DNA of 64,000 bases from Pseudaeromonas aegiceratis (GTDB lineage: Bacteria; Pseudomonadota; Gammaproteobacteria; Enterobacterales; Aeromonadaceae), in the NCBI RefSeq assembly GCF_046254905.1, contig NZ_CP158016.1:1798001-1862000 (forward strand), read 5' to 3'. Every line of letters begins with the position of its first letter. The stretch's first letter is position 1. The notes under the pieces are model-generated. The model did no database searches. It was not told the DNA's origin and was given only the letters and a program-made list of their open reading frames with translations. A program made the position numbers and the translations under genes. Below are positions 44,763-52,206 of this stretch, in pieces.

Positions 44763-45359
44763 ATGCAAACCACGCCTCTCCATCCCGAGTCCACGCCACC
44801 TGTCCTCATCGCCCTGCCCCTGCGCGGTATCAGCTGGCTGTGCCGCGGCGTGCGCCAGCTCTACCGGCGCCTCTGGCTGCTGCCGCGCTTTCAGCGTCAT
44901 CTGGATGCGCCCGCCGACGCCCTCAGCCTGGCCGACGAGGTGCCCTGGGTGCTGGGCCGCCCGCAGATCCGCCTGGGACGGCAGTGCCGGTTGGGGGCGG
45001 AGATCAGCATACTGGCCAACCCGCAGCAGCCCGGCAAACCGGGTGAGCTGACCCTGGGCGACCGCGTGCATATCGGCCATCACACCACCCTGGCCATCGG
45101 CGAGCGGATCTGCCTGGGCAACGATGTCCGCATCGCCGCGGGCACCAGCCTGATGGGGCAGCAAGACGAGCGGGGCGCCATATTGCTGGAGGATGGGGTG
45201 ACCCTGGGCACCGGCTGTACCGTGCTGGGGGGGATCCGCATCGGTCAGGGCACCCTGGTGGCGCCCAACAGCCTGGTGACCTGTGATCTCCCCGCTGGGG
45301 TGTACGCCGCCGGCCGCCCGGCCCGGGCACTCTGTTCGCTTGCCAAACCGCAGGAGTAG
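44763..45359 (+). CDS. Left-handed beta-helix acyltransferase (hexapeptide family)
   Basis: 198 residues. Hexapeptide repeats run from about residue 65 to 185 (IRLGRQCRLGAEISI, LTLGDRVHIGHHTTLAIGERICLGNDVRIAAG, VTLGTGCTVLGGIRIGQGTLVAPNSLV). The histidine pair IGHHTT and the C-terminal VYAAGRPAR turn are typical of sugar O- or N-acetyltransferases. The basic, Trp/Arg-rich N-terminus (ISWLCRGVRQLYRRLWLLPRF) may lie on the membrane. Ribosome site GGAG precedes the ATG. It forms an operon with the glycosyltransferase 4 bp downstream; substrate unknown, surface polysaccharide modification is the likely role. SypH-R-type loci also include acetyltransferases. Confidence 0.83.
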   Translation: MQTTPLHPESTPPVLIALPLRGISWLCRGVRQLYRRLWLLPRFQRHLDAPADALSLADEVPWVLGRPQIRLGRQCRLGAEISILANPQQPGKPGELTLGDRVHIGHHTTLAIGERICLGNDVRIAAGTSLMGQQDERGAILLEDGVTLGTGCTVLGGIRIGQGTLVAPNSLVTCDLPAGVYAAGRPARALCSLAKPQE

Positions 45360-45363
45360 TCTT

Positions 45364-46398
45364 ATGCGCAACGATCTCATCATTCTGGGGGAAGACTGGC
45401 ATGCGGGCGGCGCCACCAAGCAGTTGATTGAGCCCCTGCTGTCTGGTCGCAAGATACTCTGGCTGGATAGCGAGGGCCAAGGCGATGAGGCCAGCTGGCC
45501 CCAGGGCCGCGCCTTCAGCCAGCTCTACCACCTGGCGTTGCAGCCCCATCACTGGAGCCAGTGGCTGGGCCGCAGCCAGTGGCAGCAGCAGGCCAGACAG
45601 ATCCGACAGGCCATCGAGGAACTGGCGCTGCAAGATCCCGTGCTCTGGGTGACCCGTGCCGAGCTGGCCCCCCTGCTGGAGGAGCTGAGCGAGATCAAGG
45701 TGGTCTACTTCTGCAATCAGGCCCCGGGCTTGCACCATCCCCTGGTGGAGCGCGCCGATCTGATCCTGGCCTTGCGTCCCGAGCCCGTGGCCCTGTGCCC
45801 CGCCCACAAGACCCAGCTGTTGTGTAGCCAGGAGCTACCCTTGCAGATGCGACCCAAGGATCTGCCCGCCAGCCGGCCCCTCATCGGATTTTGTGGCCGG
45901 CTGGACGACCAGCTGGACTGGGATCTGCTCACTGATGCGGCCCGCTGGCGGCCGGACTGGAACTGGGTACTCATAGGCCCCAAGCAAAGCCGCCGGTTGG
46001 ACGATCTGTTGCGCCTGCCCAACGTTCTCTGGCTGGGGGAAAAGACCCAGCAGGAATACAGCGCCTACCTGCAATACTGGCACGTCACCCTGCTGCCCCT
46101 GCTGGAGCGCCCCGGGGTGGCCAGCAGCTGTAACCTGACCATTCGCGGCTCCCTGGCACTGGGCAAGCCGGTGGTCACCAGCTTCCGCAGCCTAGAACCT
46201 GGCTACCAGCCCCTGCTGACCCGGGTCCGTCGCGGGGCAGATCTGGCGGAACTCTTGCCGGTGCTGAGCCTGGCGCCGGTGCATCCCCAGCTGGGGCAGC
46301 GGCAAGGTTGGCTGGCGCAGCCGCTACGCGCGCCAGCTCTGGCCACCTGGGCCGATCAAGCGGCCAACATCGACGCCTGGCTACAACGGCTGGGCTAA
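45364..46398 (+). CDS. Glycosyltransferase (GT-B type, family 1/4-like)
   Basis: 344 residues from ATG 45364 (AGGAG upstream). Two Rossmann-like halves: MRNDLIILGEDWHAGGATKQ… and a C-terminal half starting near 180 with LIGFCGRLDDQLDWDLL, WNWVLIGPKQSRRLDDLLRLPNVLWLGEKTQQEYSAYLQYWHVTLLPL and SCNLTIRGSLALGKPVVTS, the nucleotide-sugar binding face of GT-B enzymes of the teichuronic/biofilm type (TuaH-like). Donor and acceptor are unknown. Second gene of the putative sigma-54 operon. Confidence 0.82.
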   Translation: MRNDLIILGEDWHAGGATKQLIEPLLSGRKILWLDSEGQGDEASWPQGRAFSQLYHLALQPHHWSQWLGRSQWQQQARQIRQAIEELALQDPVLWVTRAELAPLLEELSEIKVVYFCNQAPGLHHPLVERADLILALRPEPVALCPAHKTQLLCSQELPLQMRPKDLPASRPLIGFCGRLDDQLDWDLLTDAARWRPDWNWVLIGPKQSRRLDDLLRLPNVLWLGEKTQQEYSAYLQYWHVTLLPLLERPGVASSCNLTIRGSLALGKPVVTSFRSLEPGYQPLLTRVRRGADLAELLPVLSLAPVHPQLGQRQGWLAQPLRAPALATWADQAANIDAWLQRLG

Positions 46399-46409
46399 CC
46401 ACTGGAACA

Positions 46410-46438
46410 AAAAGTCCAGGCAATGCCTGGGCTTTTAC
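46410..46438. terminator. Terminator between glycosyltransferase and response-regulator genes
   Basis: AAAAAGTCCAGGC – AAT – GCCTGGGCTTTT; on the minus strand the hairpin is followed by CTTTTTG. It separates two convergent genes and can serve both. Confidence 0.78.
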
Positions 46439-46464
46439 GTCATGGTTTATTGCGACGCGGAACC

Positions 46465-47868
46465 TTATTCCTGGGCCGATGCGGCCCAGGCCAACCGTTT
46501 GCGGTAGATGGTGGAGGGACTGAGCTCCAGCAGGGTCGCCGCCTGGGGAATGTTGCCATCACACTGGGCGATGGCCTGCTCTATGGTCTCCTTCTCCACC
46601 TGCCACATGGGGCGGATGGCCTGGCTTACCTGGGGCTGGGCCCGCATGGGTTCCCCCGGCTCCGGCATGGCAAACTTGGGCCTGAGCTGATCCAGCGGCG
46701 GCGGCAGCATGGCCACCTCCACCCGGGGCCCGGCGTGCAACACCACTATGTTGCGGACCACGTTCTGCAGCTGGCGGACGTTGCCCGGCCAGTCATATTC
46801 CAGCAACAGCCGCTCGGCCTGGGGGGTGAAGCCATCGAAGCGTTTCCCTTCCTCCTTGGCAAATTCCGCCAAGAAGCGCCGGGCGATCTGCAAGACATCC
46901 TCACCGCGCTCCCGCAGCGGCGGTAGCAGGATGGGGATCACGTGCAGCCGATAATAGAGGTCTTCACGAAAACGCCCGGCCTTGACCTCGGCGAAGGGAT
47001 CCCGATTGGTGGCGCAGACGAAGCGCACGTCCACCTTCTCCTGTTTGCTGCTGCCCACCCGGGAGAAGGTGCCGCTTTGAATGAAGCGCAGCAGCTTGCT
47101 TTGCAGATCCAGCTCCATCTCGCAGATTTCATCCAGGAACAGGGTGCCGCCATTGGCCCGGGCCGCCGCCCCTTCCCGATCACTCTGGGCGCCGGTAAAG
47201 GCCCCTTTGACATGGCCGAAGATCTCGCTTTCGATGAGATCCCGCGGGATGGCCGCGCAGTTGAGCACCACCAGCGGCTGCTCCCGACGGGGGCTCAGAT
47301 TATGGAGGGTCTCGGCACACACCTCCTTGCCGGTACCACTCTCCCCCGTGATGAAGACGGTGGCCTTGCTGGCGGCGGCGCTCTCTATGATGCGGTAGAC
47401 CCCCTGCATGGGCAGGGAGCTGCCCAGAAAGCCGCCAAACTGATTGCGATCGTAATTGTCCCGATAGGTCTCCACCAAGGAGCTCAACTGCTGGTGACGC
47501 ACGCCATTGTGCACCGTGGTGCACAGGCGCTTGCCGTCGAAGGGCTTGGTGAGAAAGTCAAAGGCCCCCAGGCGCATGGCCTCCACCGCCACATCCACAG
47601 AGCCGTGGGCCGTGATCACCACCACGGAACAGGGCAGCCCCTGCTCGTTGATGTGCTTGAGGATTTCCATGCCGTCCATGTCCGGCAGCTCCAGATCCAG
47701 CAAGATCACCTGGGGCAACCGCTCGGGCAACGCCTCCAGCACGGGGCGTCCCAGGGCGAAGTGGCACACCTCGTACCCTTCGTTGCGCAGGTAGTCTTGA
47801 TACAACAAGGCCAGGGTAGGGCTATCTTCCACCAGGAAGAGCAAAGGTTGGCTTGAGTGATTCATCAT
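46465..47868 (-). CDS. Sigma-54-dependent response regulator, SypG/LuxO-like
   Basis: 467 residues: receiver (1-125; acidic pair in FLVEDSP, phospho-Asp58 in VILLDLELPDMDG, ITAHG, LTKPFD), AAA+ sigma-54 activation domain (about 140-380; FITGESGTGKE Walker A, ESEIFGHVKGAFTGA with the intact GAFTGA loop, GGTLFLDEI, CATNRDPFAEV) and a Fis-type helix-turn-helix (IAQCDGNIPQAATLLELSPSTIYRKRLAW). The sequence is close to Vibrio LuxO and SypG over its full length. It is the third gene after STAS and PP2C (30-bp gap). No luxU HPt gene is adjacent, so phosphate may come from the HPt of the kinase at 41272-43308. Expected to act on the sigma-54 promoters at 44712 and 49944. Confidence 0.9.
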   Translation of the reverse strand: MMNHSSQPLLFLVEDSPTLALLYQDYLRNEGYEVCHFALGRPVLEALPERLPQVILLDLELPDMDGMEILKHINEQGLPCSVVVITAHGSVDVAVEAMRLGAFDFLTKPFDGKRLCTTVHNGVRHQQLSSLVETYRDNYDRNQFGGFLGSSLPMQGVYRIIESAAASKATVFITGESGTGKEVCAETLHNLSPRREQPLVVLNCAAIPRDLIESEIFGHVKGAFTGAQSDREGAAARANGGTLFLDEICEMELDLQSKLLRFIQSGTFSRVGSSKQEKVDVRFVCATNRDPFAEVKAGRFREDLYYRLHVIPILLPPLRERGEDVLQIARRFLAEFAKEEGKRFDGFTPQAERLLLEYDWPGNVRQLQNVVRNIVVLHAGPRVEVAMLPPPLDQLRPKFAMPEPGEPMRAQPQVSQAIRPMWQVEKETIEQAIAQCDGNIPQAATLLELSPSTIYRKRLAWAASAQE

Positions 47869-47898
47869 TATTATTTCCGCGTGCGTCTTAGGGTGTTT

Positions 47899-49410
47899 CT
47901 AGCAAAGCCGCTCCAACAGGACAAGGGTTAGGTCATCTTGGATGGGGTCGGCGTGATGGGTATCAAACAGCTGCAAAATACTCTCTTGGGTCTCTTTTAC
48001 CGGCAGGCCGGCACAGTGACGCAGCTGCTCCAGCAGATCCTGCTGCCAACGGCTGGGTAAGACATCGTTGCTTTCGCAGCGCAGGCCGTCGGAATGGATC
48101 AGCAGACGCTCGCCGCGCCGCAATAGCAAGACAAATTCCTCGGCATGAAAGTCCCCGCCGAGCCCCGTCATCTGACCCGTGGCCGGCAGCGGGGTGACCG
48201 CCTCCGCCTGGATGAGCCAAGGCATGGGAAAGCCGGCCGCCGCCAGCCGCACCACGCCGGTCTCCTCCAGGGTCAGGGCCAGCACATGGACCTGGGTCTG
48301 ACTCAGCAGCGGATCCTCCAGCATGATCTTCGCCAGGCGGCGCAGCACCTGCGCCGGCCCCAAGGCCTGGGGCAAGGCACACAGCAGACCGCGCACATAG
48401 CCGGCATAGGCGTGGGCGAAGCTTCTCGCCTGCTCGGCCCGCCCCATCACATCCCCCAGAATCAGGCGCCGCCCCTGCTGCAGGATGAAGTCACTGCCCC
48501 CCAGCCTGGCACCACGGGTGCCCATGCTCAGGCCAAAGGGCGTCATGCTGGCCGGCAGGTGGGGGCGCAGGGAGGCGGTCACCAGGGGATCCAGGTGATC
48601 GGCGCAGCGCTCCTTGCGATTTTGTTGGCGAAACAGCACCCGACTGACCACCGCCAGTAACTCGGCCTTGCACACCGGGGTCAGCAGGTAGTCATCGGCC
48701 CCCAAGCCCGCCGCCAGCAACCGCGTCTCGGGATCCTCGCTGCCGGTGAGAAACAAGAAAGGGGGGAGCGACCGGCGTTCCTGTTGGGCCAGGGCATGGC
48801 GCAAGGCCAGGCCATCGAAGCTGTCCTGCCCCACATCGGAGATCACCAGATCCGCCCCCTGCCGCTCAAACACGGGCAAGGCTTCCCGGGCCGAGGCAAA
48901 GGTGGAGACGGTGAAGCGCTCCGCCAGATAATCTGCCAGCAGAGTACGCTGTATCGGTTGATGGTGAATGAGCAGTATGCGGCCATGCAGCTCGTCCTGC
49001 TGTAGCAGCAGGCTACAGAGATTGCCGTCCGCCAGACGGCGATAGGTGGCCTCCGCCAGCATGGGATCCGGCAACTCCCAGCCCGGTTCGGTCAGCGAGG
49101 TCTCCTCATCCACCGCCAGATCGATGGGCTGCGGCTTGCTGGGATCAAACGGCGGGGCATCGTCTTCCAGCTCCAGCCGCCAGGTCTGCTCCAGCTGGTA
49201 GAGCCGCAGCTGCAGCTGGCTGGGCCTGGCATGGTGCACGCTGCGGGAGGCCAACTCGGTAAACAGGCGGCGCCAATGGCTGATCTGCCGCTCCCCCCAG
49301 CCCTGGCAACGCAATACCCGGTCCAGGTTCTGTCGACCTAACCGAATACCACTGAAGTCTGCTGGCAGACGGATTTGCCATACCAGGGTTTCCTTGTCCT
49401 GAGTCTTCAT
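47899..49410 (-). CDS. SypE-like regulator: degenerate RsbW kinase – degenerate REC – PP2C phosphatase
   Basis: 503 residues. Residues 10-100 form an RsbW-type ATPase fold (FTELASRSVHHA, LELEDDAPPFDP) but the N-box asparagine expected four residues after Glu52 is Arg56 and the G1 glycine is Ala, so kinase activity is doubtful. Residues 143-260 are a receiver with Asp192 (VISDVGQDSFDG) but HH (149-150) replaces the acidic pair and Thr244 replaces the invariant lysine. The C-terminal SpoIIE/PP2C domain keeps its metal aspartates (SDF 307, GDVMG 320, HSDGL, QDDLT). The order kinase–REC–PP2C is that of V. fischeri SypE; P. aeruginosa HsbR has the same parts in another order. Likely substrate: the STAS protein upstream. 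Confidence 0.85.
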   Translation of the reverse strand: MKTQDKETLVWQIRLPADFSGIRLGRQNLDRVLRCQGWGERQISHWRRLFTELASRSVHHARPSQLQLRLYQLEQTWRLELEDDAPPFDPSKPQPIDLAVDEETSLTEPGWELPDPMLAEATYRRLADGNLCSLLLQQDELHGRILLIHHQPIQRTLLADYLAERFTVSTFASAREALPVFERQGADLVISDVGQDSFDGLALRHALAQQERRSLPPFLFLTGSEDPETRLLAAGLGADDYLLTPVCKAELLAVVSRVLFRQQNRKERCADHLDPLVTASLRPHLPASMTPFGLSMGTRGARLGGSDFILQQGRRLILGDVMGRAEQARSFAHAYAGYVRGLLCALPQALGPAQVLRRLAKIMLEDPLLSQTQVHVLALTLEETGVVRLAAAGFPMPWLIQAEAVTPLPATGQMTGLGGDFHAEEFVLLLRRGERLLIHSDGLRCESNDVLPSRWQQDLLEQLRHCAGLPVKETQESILQLFDTHHADPIQDDLTLVLLERLC

Positions 49411-49543
49411 GCAGGAACGACCGCCTTCTACTCCAAGTTGTTGAAAACCAATGTGGGACTATCACCACACCAGTTTGGCCAACGCCTAAGTGCAGGTACG
49501 CGGAATTTACAAGAAACTGGGATGACTCGCACATATTAATTTG

Positions 49544-49906
49544 CTATTGCCAGCCCGGCTCCATGGCTGCCTCGGCGTCATCCGCCGCCAGCATGGCCGC
49601 TTCATCGGCAAAACAGGGGATCAATTCCGCCACGCCCCAGTCCATCAGTTGCTGGTGCACAGTCCCCTGGGGAGACAAGAGCCGCAGGCGGCCGCCGAAC
49701 CAGCGCAGCCGCTTGTACAGGTAGACCAAGACCCCGATCCCTGTCTCATCCAGGGAGCTGACGGCACGCAGATCCAGCACCAGCCGACAGCGTGGCGCCA
49801 ACTTCTCTTCACACAGGGCCAGGAGTTCGCCGGCGGACACCTCGTCCAGTTCTCCCCCCAGCACTAGAAATTGATACGGCTCCGGAAGCCGAGTGGCTGA
49901 CAGCAT
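49544..49906 (-). CDS. STAS-domain anti-sigma-factor antagonist, SypA/HsbA-like
   Basis: 120 residues from ATG 49906, which has GAGG six bases upstream; the frame can be read from a TTG at 49948, but that overlaps the sigma-54 promoter. Single STAS domain with LVLDLRAVSSLDETGIGVLVYLYKRLRWFGG: the phosphorylatable residue just before the glycine is Thr55 (DETG in place of the common DSSG). In the Syp and Hsb systems the equivalent residue is phosphorylated by the RsbW domain and freed by the PP2C domain of the partner. First gene of the STAS–PP2C–response regulator set, 133 bp ahead of the PP2C gene. Confidence 0.86.
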   Translation of the reverse strand: MLSATRLPEPYQFLVLGGELDEVSAGELLALCEEKLAPRCRLVLDLRAVSSLDETGIGVLVYLYKRLRWFGGRLRLLSPQGTVHQQLMDWGVAELIPCFADEAAMLAADDAEAAMEPGWQ

Positions 49907-49943
49907 GGGACACCTCGGATGGACAACAAAGATATCCTTGCCG

Positions 49944-49960
49944 TGCAATTGCCACGCCAG
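49944..49960 (-). promoter_or_regulatory. Candidate sigma-54 promoter of the STAS operon
   Basis: Minus-strand CTGGCGTGGCAATTGCA: TGGC and G of the -24 half and a perfect TTGCA -12 half, GG and GC exactly 10 bases apart. Start expected near 49933, 27 bases before the STAS ATG. This is the best sigma-54 match I found in the window. Confidence 0.68.
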
Positions 49961-50009
49961 CTTTAAGGGTCAGAAAGCGCCCGCAAAACCCCAGATAGCA
50001 GCTGTTTGG

Positions 50010-50022
50010 CTGCAATCTGCGC
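50010..50022. promoter_or_regulatory. Weak second LuxO/SypG-type box upstream of the STAS operon
   Basis: CTGCAATCTGCGC keeps TGCA and TGC with the right spacing but has three mismatches to TTGCA-N3-TGCAA. It is 39 bp from the stronger box at 50049. Confidence 0.3.
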
Positions 50023-50043
50023 CTGAGGCCCATCTGAGTGCAG

Positions 50044-50061
50044 GCAATTTGCAAATTGCGA
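50044..50061. promoter_or_regulatory. Palindromic enhancer box upstream of the STAS operon
   Basis: GCAATTTGCAAATTGC (50044-50059) is a perfect 16-bp palindrome and includes TTGCA-AAT-TGCGA, one mismatch to TTGCA-N3-TGCAA. It sits about 110-125 bp upstream of the predicted STAS start and shares 13 bases exactly with the box at 44642. Confidence 0.62.
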
Positions 50062-50067
50062 TGGCGG

Positions 50068-51177
50068 TTAACCGGCCCCCGGCCCCCGCTCCAGCCAGAT
50101 GAGTTCCAGACCACGCTGCTGGAGGGCCTGGGCCACCGCAGTGGTCGGTCGCTCGTCGCTGATGTGAAACTGCTCCAGCTCCTTGGCCGGCTGGGCATAG
50201 CCGCCGGGCTGGGTGCTGGAGCCGGCGCTGACGCTGGTGATGGCCAGGGGGATCAGGGCATCCCGCAGCGCGGGGCGCTCCCGGGTGGACAACGACAGCT
50301 CCAGCTCGGGATCCAGCAGCCGCCAGGCGCACACCAGCTGCACCAGCTGGCGTTCACTCACCGCACTGACCGGCGAGATGCCGCCGGTACAGGGCCGCAG
50401 CCGCGGAAACGACATGCTGTAACGGCTGCGCCAATGGTGCTTGCGCAGATACTGCAGGTGGTGAGCCAGCATCAGGCTGTCGGTACGCCAATCCGCCAGC
50501 CCCAACAATACCCCCAGGCCTATCTTATCCACCCCGGCCTGCCCCAGCCGATCCGGTGTGTCCATGCGCCAGGCCATGTCCTGCTTCTTGCCCCGCAGAT
50601 GGTGTGCGGCATAGCTGGGAGCATGATAGGTCTCCTGATAGACCATGACGCCATCGAGCCCCAGGCTCACCAGCTCGGCATACTCGTCCGTCGCCAGGGG
50701 TTGCACCTCCATCGACAGATAGGGGGCGTAGGGCTTGATGAGGGGCAGCATGCGGCGAAAATAGTCGATGCCCCCCTTGCGCTCGTGCTCGCCGGTGACC
50801 AGCAACAAATTCTGGTAACCCAGCTTGGCAATGGCCTCGCACTCCGCCAGCACCTCCTCCTCGTTCAAGATCTTGCGCTTGATGGCGTTGCTCATGGAGA
50901 AGCCGCAATAGCTGCAGTCATTGGCGCACAGGTTGGTGAGATACAGGGGCAGGTACATGCTCACCCCCTGGCCAAAGCGCTGGCGAGTGAGCCGTTGGGC
51001 CTCCTGCATCATCTGGGGCAAATAGGGCTCGGCGGCGGCTGAGATGAGGGCGGCGAAATCCGCCAGACTCTTTCTAGGCTGCGCCAGGGCCGCTGCCACC
51101 TGCTCGGCGGTGGCATTCACCACCTGGGCTTGCAGCTGGTCCCAATCCAGTTGTTGCCACTCTTGATAAAAGCTCAT
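50068..51177 (-). CDS. thiH: Tyrosine lyase ThiH (2-iminoacetate synthase, radical SAM)
   Basis: 369 residues. Cleaves tyrosine to dehydroglycine and p-cresol for the thiazole of thiamine. Radical-SAM motif in YLTNLCANDCSYCGFSMSNAIKRK (Cx3CxxC). LLVTGEHERKGGIDYF and SFPRLRPCTGG are family features. Last gene of the thi operon; overlaps thiG by 4 bp. Confidence 0.96.
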   Translation of the reverse strand: MSFYQEWQQLDWDQLQAQVVNATAEQVAAALAQPRKSLADFAALISAAAEPYLPQMMQEAQRLTRQRFGQGVSMYLPLYLTNLCANDCSYCGFSMSNAIKRKILNEEEVLAECEAIAKLGYQNLLLVTGEHERKGGIDYFRRMLPLIKPYAPYLSMEVQPLATDEYAELVSLGLDGVMVYQETYHAPSYAAHHLRGKKQDMAWRMDTPDRLGQAGVDKIGLGVLLGLADWRTDSLMLAHHLQYLRKHHWRSRYSMSFPRLRPCTGGISPVSAVSERQLVQLVCAWRLLDPELELSLSTRERPALRDALIPLAITSVSAGSSTQPGGYAQPAKELEQFHISDERPTTAVAQALQQRGLELIWLERGPGAG

Positions 51178-51968
51178 GCGGGATCCTCCATCAGGCGCAG
51201 CAAGAAGGGATCCAGCGGACTGCTGGCCACCGCCTGTTGGCTCACCGCCCCCAGCCCATGCTCATAGGCTAGGCGACCAGCTTGCACCGCCAGGGCGAAG
51301 GCCTGGGCCAAGGCCACGGGATTGCCGGCCACCGCGATGGCGGTATTCACCAGCACCGCATCGGCTCCCAGCTCCATGGCCTCGGCGGCATGGGATGGCG
51401 CCCCCAGCCCGGCATCCACCACCACGGGGACACCCGACTGCTCTATGATGATCTGCAGCATCTGTCGGGTCGTCAGCCCCTGATTGGAGCCGATGGCCGC
51501 CCCCAGCGGCATGACGGCGGCACAGCCCGCCTCCTCCAGCCGCTTGCACAGCATGGGATCCGCGCCGCAATAGGGCAGCACCACGAAGCCCTCCTGCACC
51601 AGCTGCTCGGCGGCCTTGAGGGTCTCAATGGGATCTGGCATCAGGTAGCGCGGGTCGGGATGGATCTCCAGCTTGACCCAGTGGGTGCCCAGGGCCTCCC
51701 GGGCCAGGCGGGCCACATAGCAGGCCTCCTCGGCGTTGCGGGCCCCCGAGGTGTTGGGCAGCAGGTTGACCCCCAGGCCGCGCAAGGGCGCCAGGATCTG
51801 GGGGTCCTCGCCGGTCAGGTTGACCCGCTTGATGGCCAATGTGGTGAGCTCGGAGCCGCTGGCGGCGATGGCCTGGGCCATCCGTTCGGCGCTGGCGAAC
51901 TTGCCGGTACCGGTGAAGAGCCGGCTGGCAAAGCGGCGGCCGGCAATCTTGAGTGGTTGAGTCTGCAT
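51174..51968 (-). CDS. thiG: Thiazole synthase ThiG
   Basis: 264 residues, TIM barrel. Joins deoxyxylulose phosphate, dehydroglycine and ThiS thiocarboxylate sulfur. LFTGTGKFAS, TLAIKRVNL, PNTSGARNAEEACYVARLARE, WVKLEIHPDPRYLMPD, VVVDAGLGAPSHAAEAMELGADAVLVNTAIA identify it. The Lys of WVKLEI is the Schiff-base residue. Confidence 0.97.
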   Translation of the reverse strand: MQTQPLKIAGRRFASRLFTGTGKFASAERMAQAIAASGSELTTLAIKRVNLTGEDPQILAPLRGLGVNLLPNTSGARNAEEACYVARLAREALGTHWVKLEIHPDPRYLMPDPIETLKAAEQLVQEGFVVLPYCGADPMLCKRLEEAGCAAVMPLGAAIGSNQGLTTRQMLQIIIEQSGVPVVVDAGLGAPSHAAEAMELGADAVLVNTAIAVAGNPVALAQAFALAVQAGRLAYEHGLGAVSQQAVASSPLDPFLLRLMEDPA

Positions 51969-51969
51969 G

Positions 51970-52206
51970 CTAGCCTCCGGCTATCACGGAAAAAATATCG
52001 ATACGATCTCCCGACGCCACCGGCGTCAGGGCCCATTGCGGTCGAGGGATCACCACCTGGTTCAGTGCCACCGCCACCCCGGCGGGGATCTGGGGTGGTT
52101 CGCCCCGACCCAGCCCCTCGGCCAGCAGCAGGCCCTCCAGGCTCAGCCCGGCGAGCCCCTGGCGGGGGCTGTCATTGACAAAAAAATCCATCGTTTGCTT
52201 ATCCAT
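51970..52206 (-). CDS. thiS: Sulfur carrier protein ThiS
   Basis: 78 residues, ubiquitin-like, ending in the required Gly-Gly (FSVIAGG), which ThiF adenylates and the thiocarboxylate forms on. Middle segment VAVALNQVVIPRPQWALTPVASGDRIDIF is typical. Start at 52206 has GGAGGAG upstream and abuts the thiF stop. Somewhat longer than the usual 66 residues owing to the first 10 and an internal insertion. Confidence 0.93.
   Translation of the reverse strand: MDKQTMDFFVNDSPRQGLAGLSLEGLLLAEGLGRGEPPQIPAGVAVALNQVVIPRPQWALTPVASGDRIDIFSVIAGG

Noticed and set aside
46465..47868. Calling the regulator true LuxO
   Set aside because: The sequence is LuxO-like throughout, but no luxU is adjacent and the STAS/PP2C neighbours are those of SypG; the quorum-sensing LuxO may be elsewhere.
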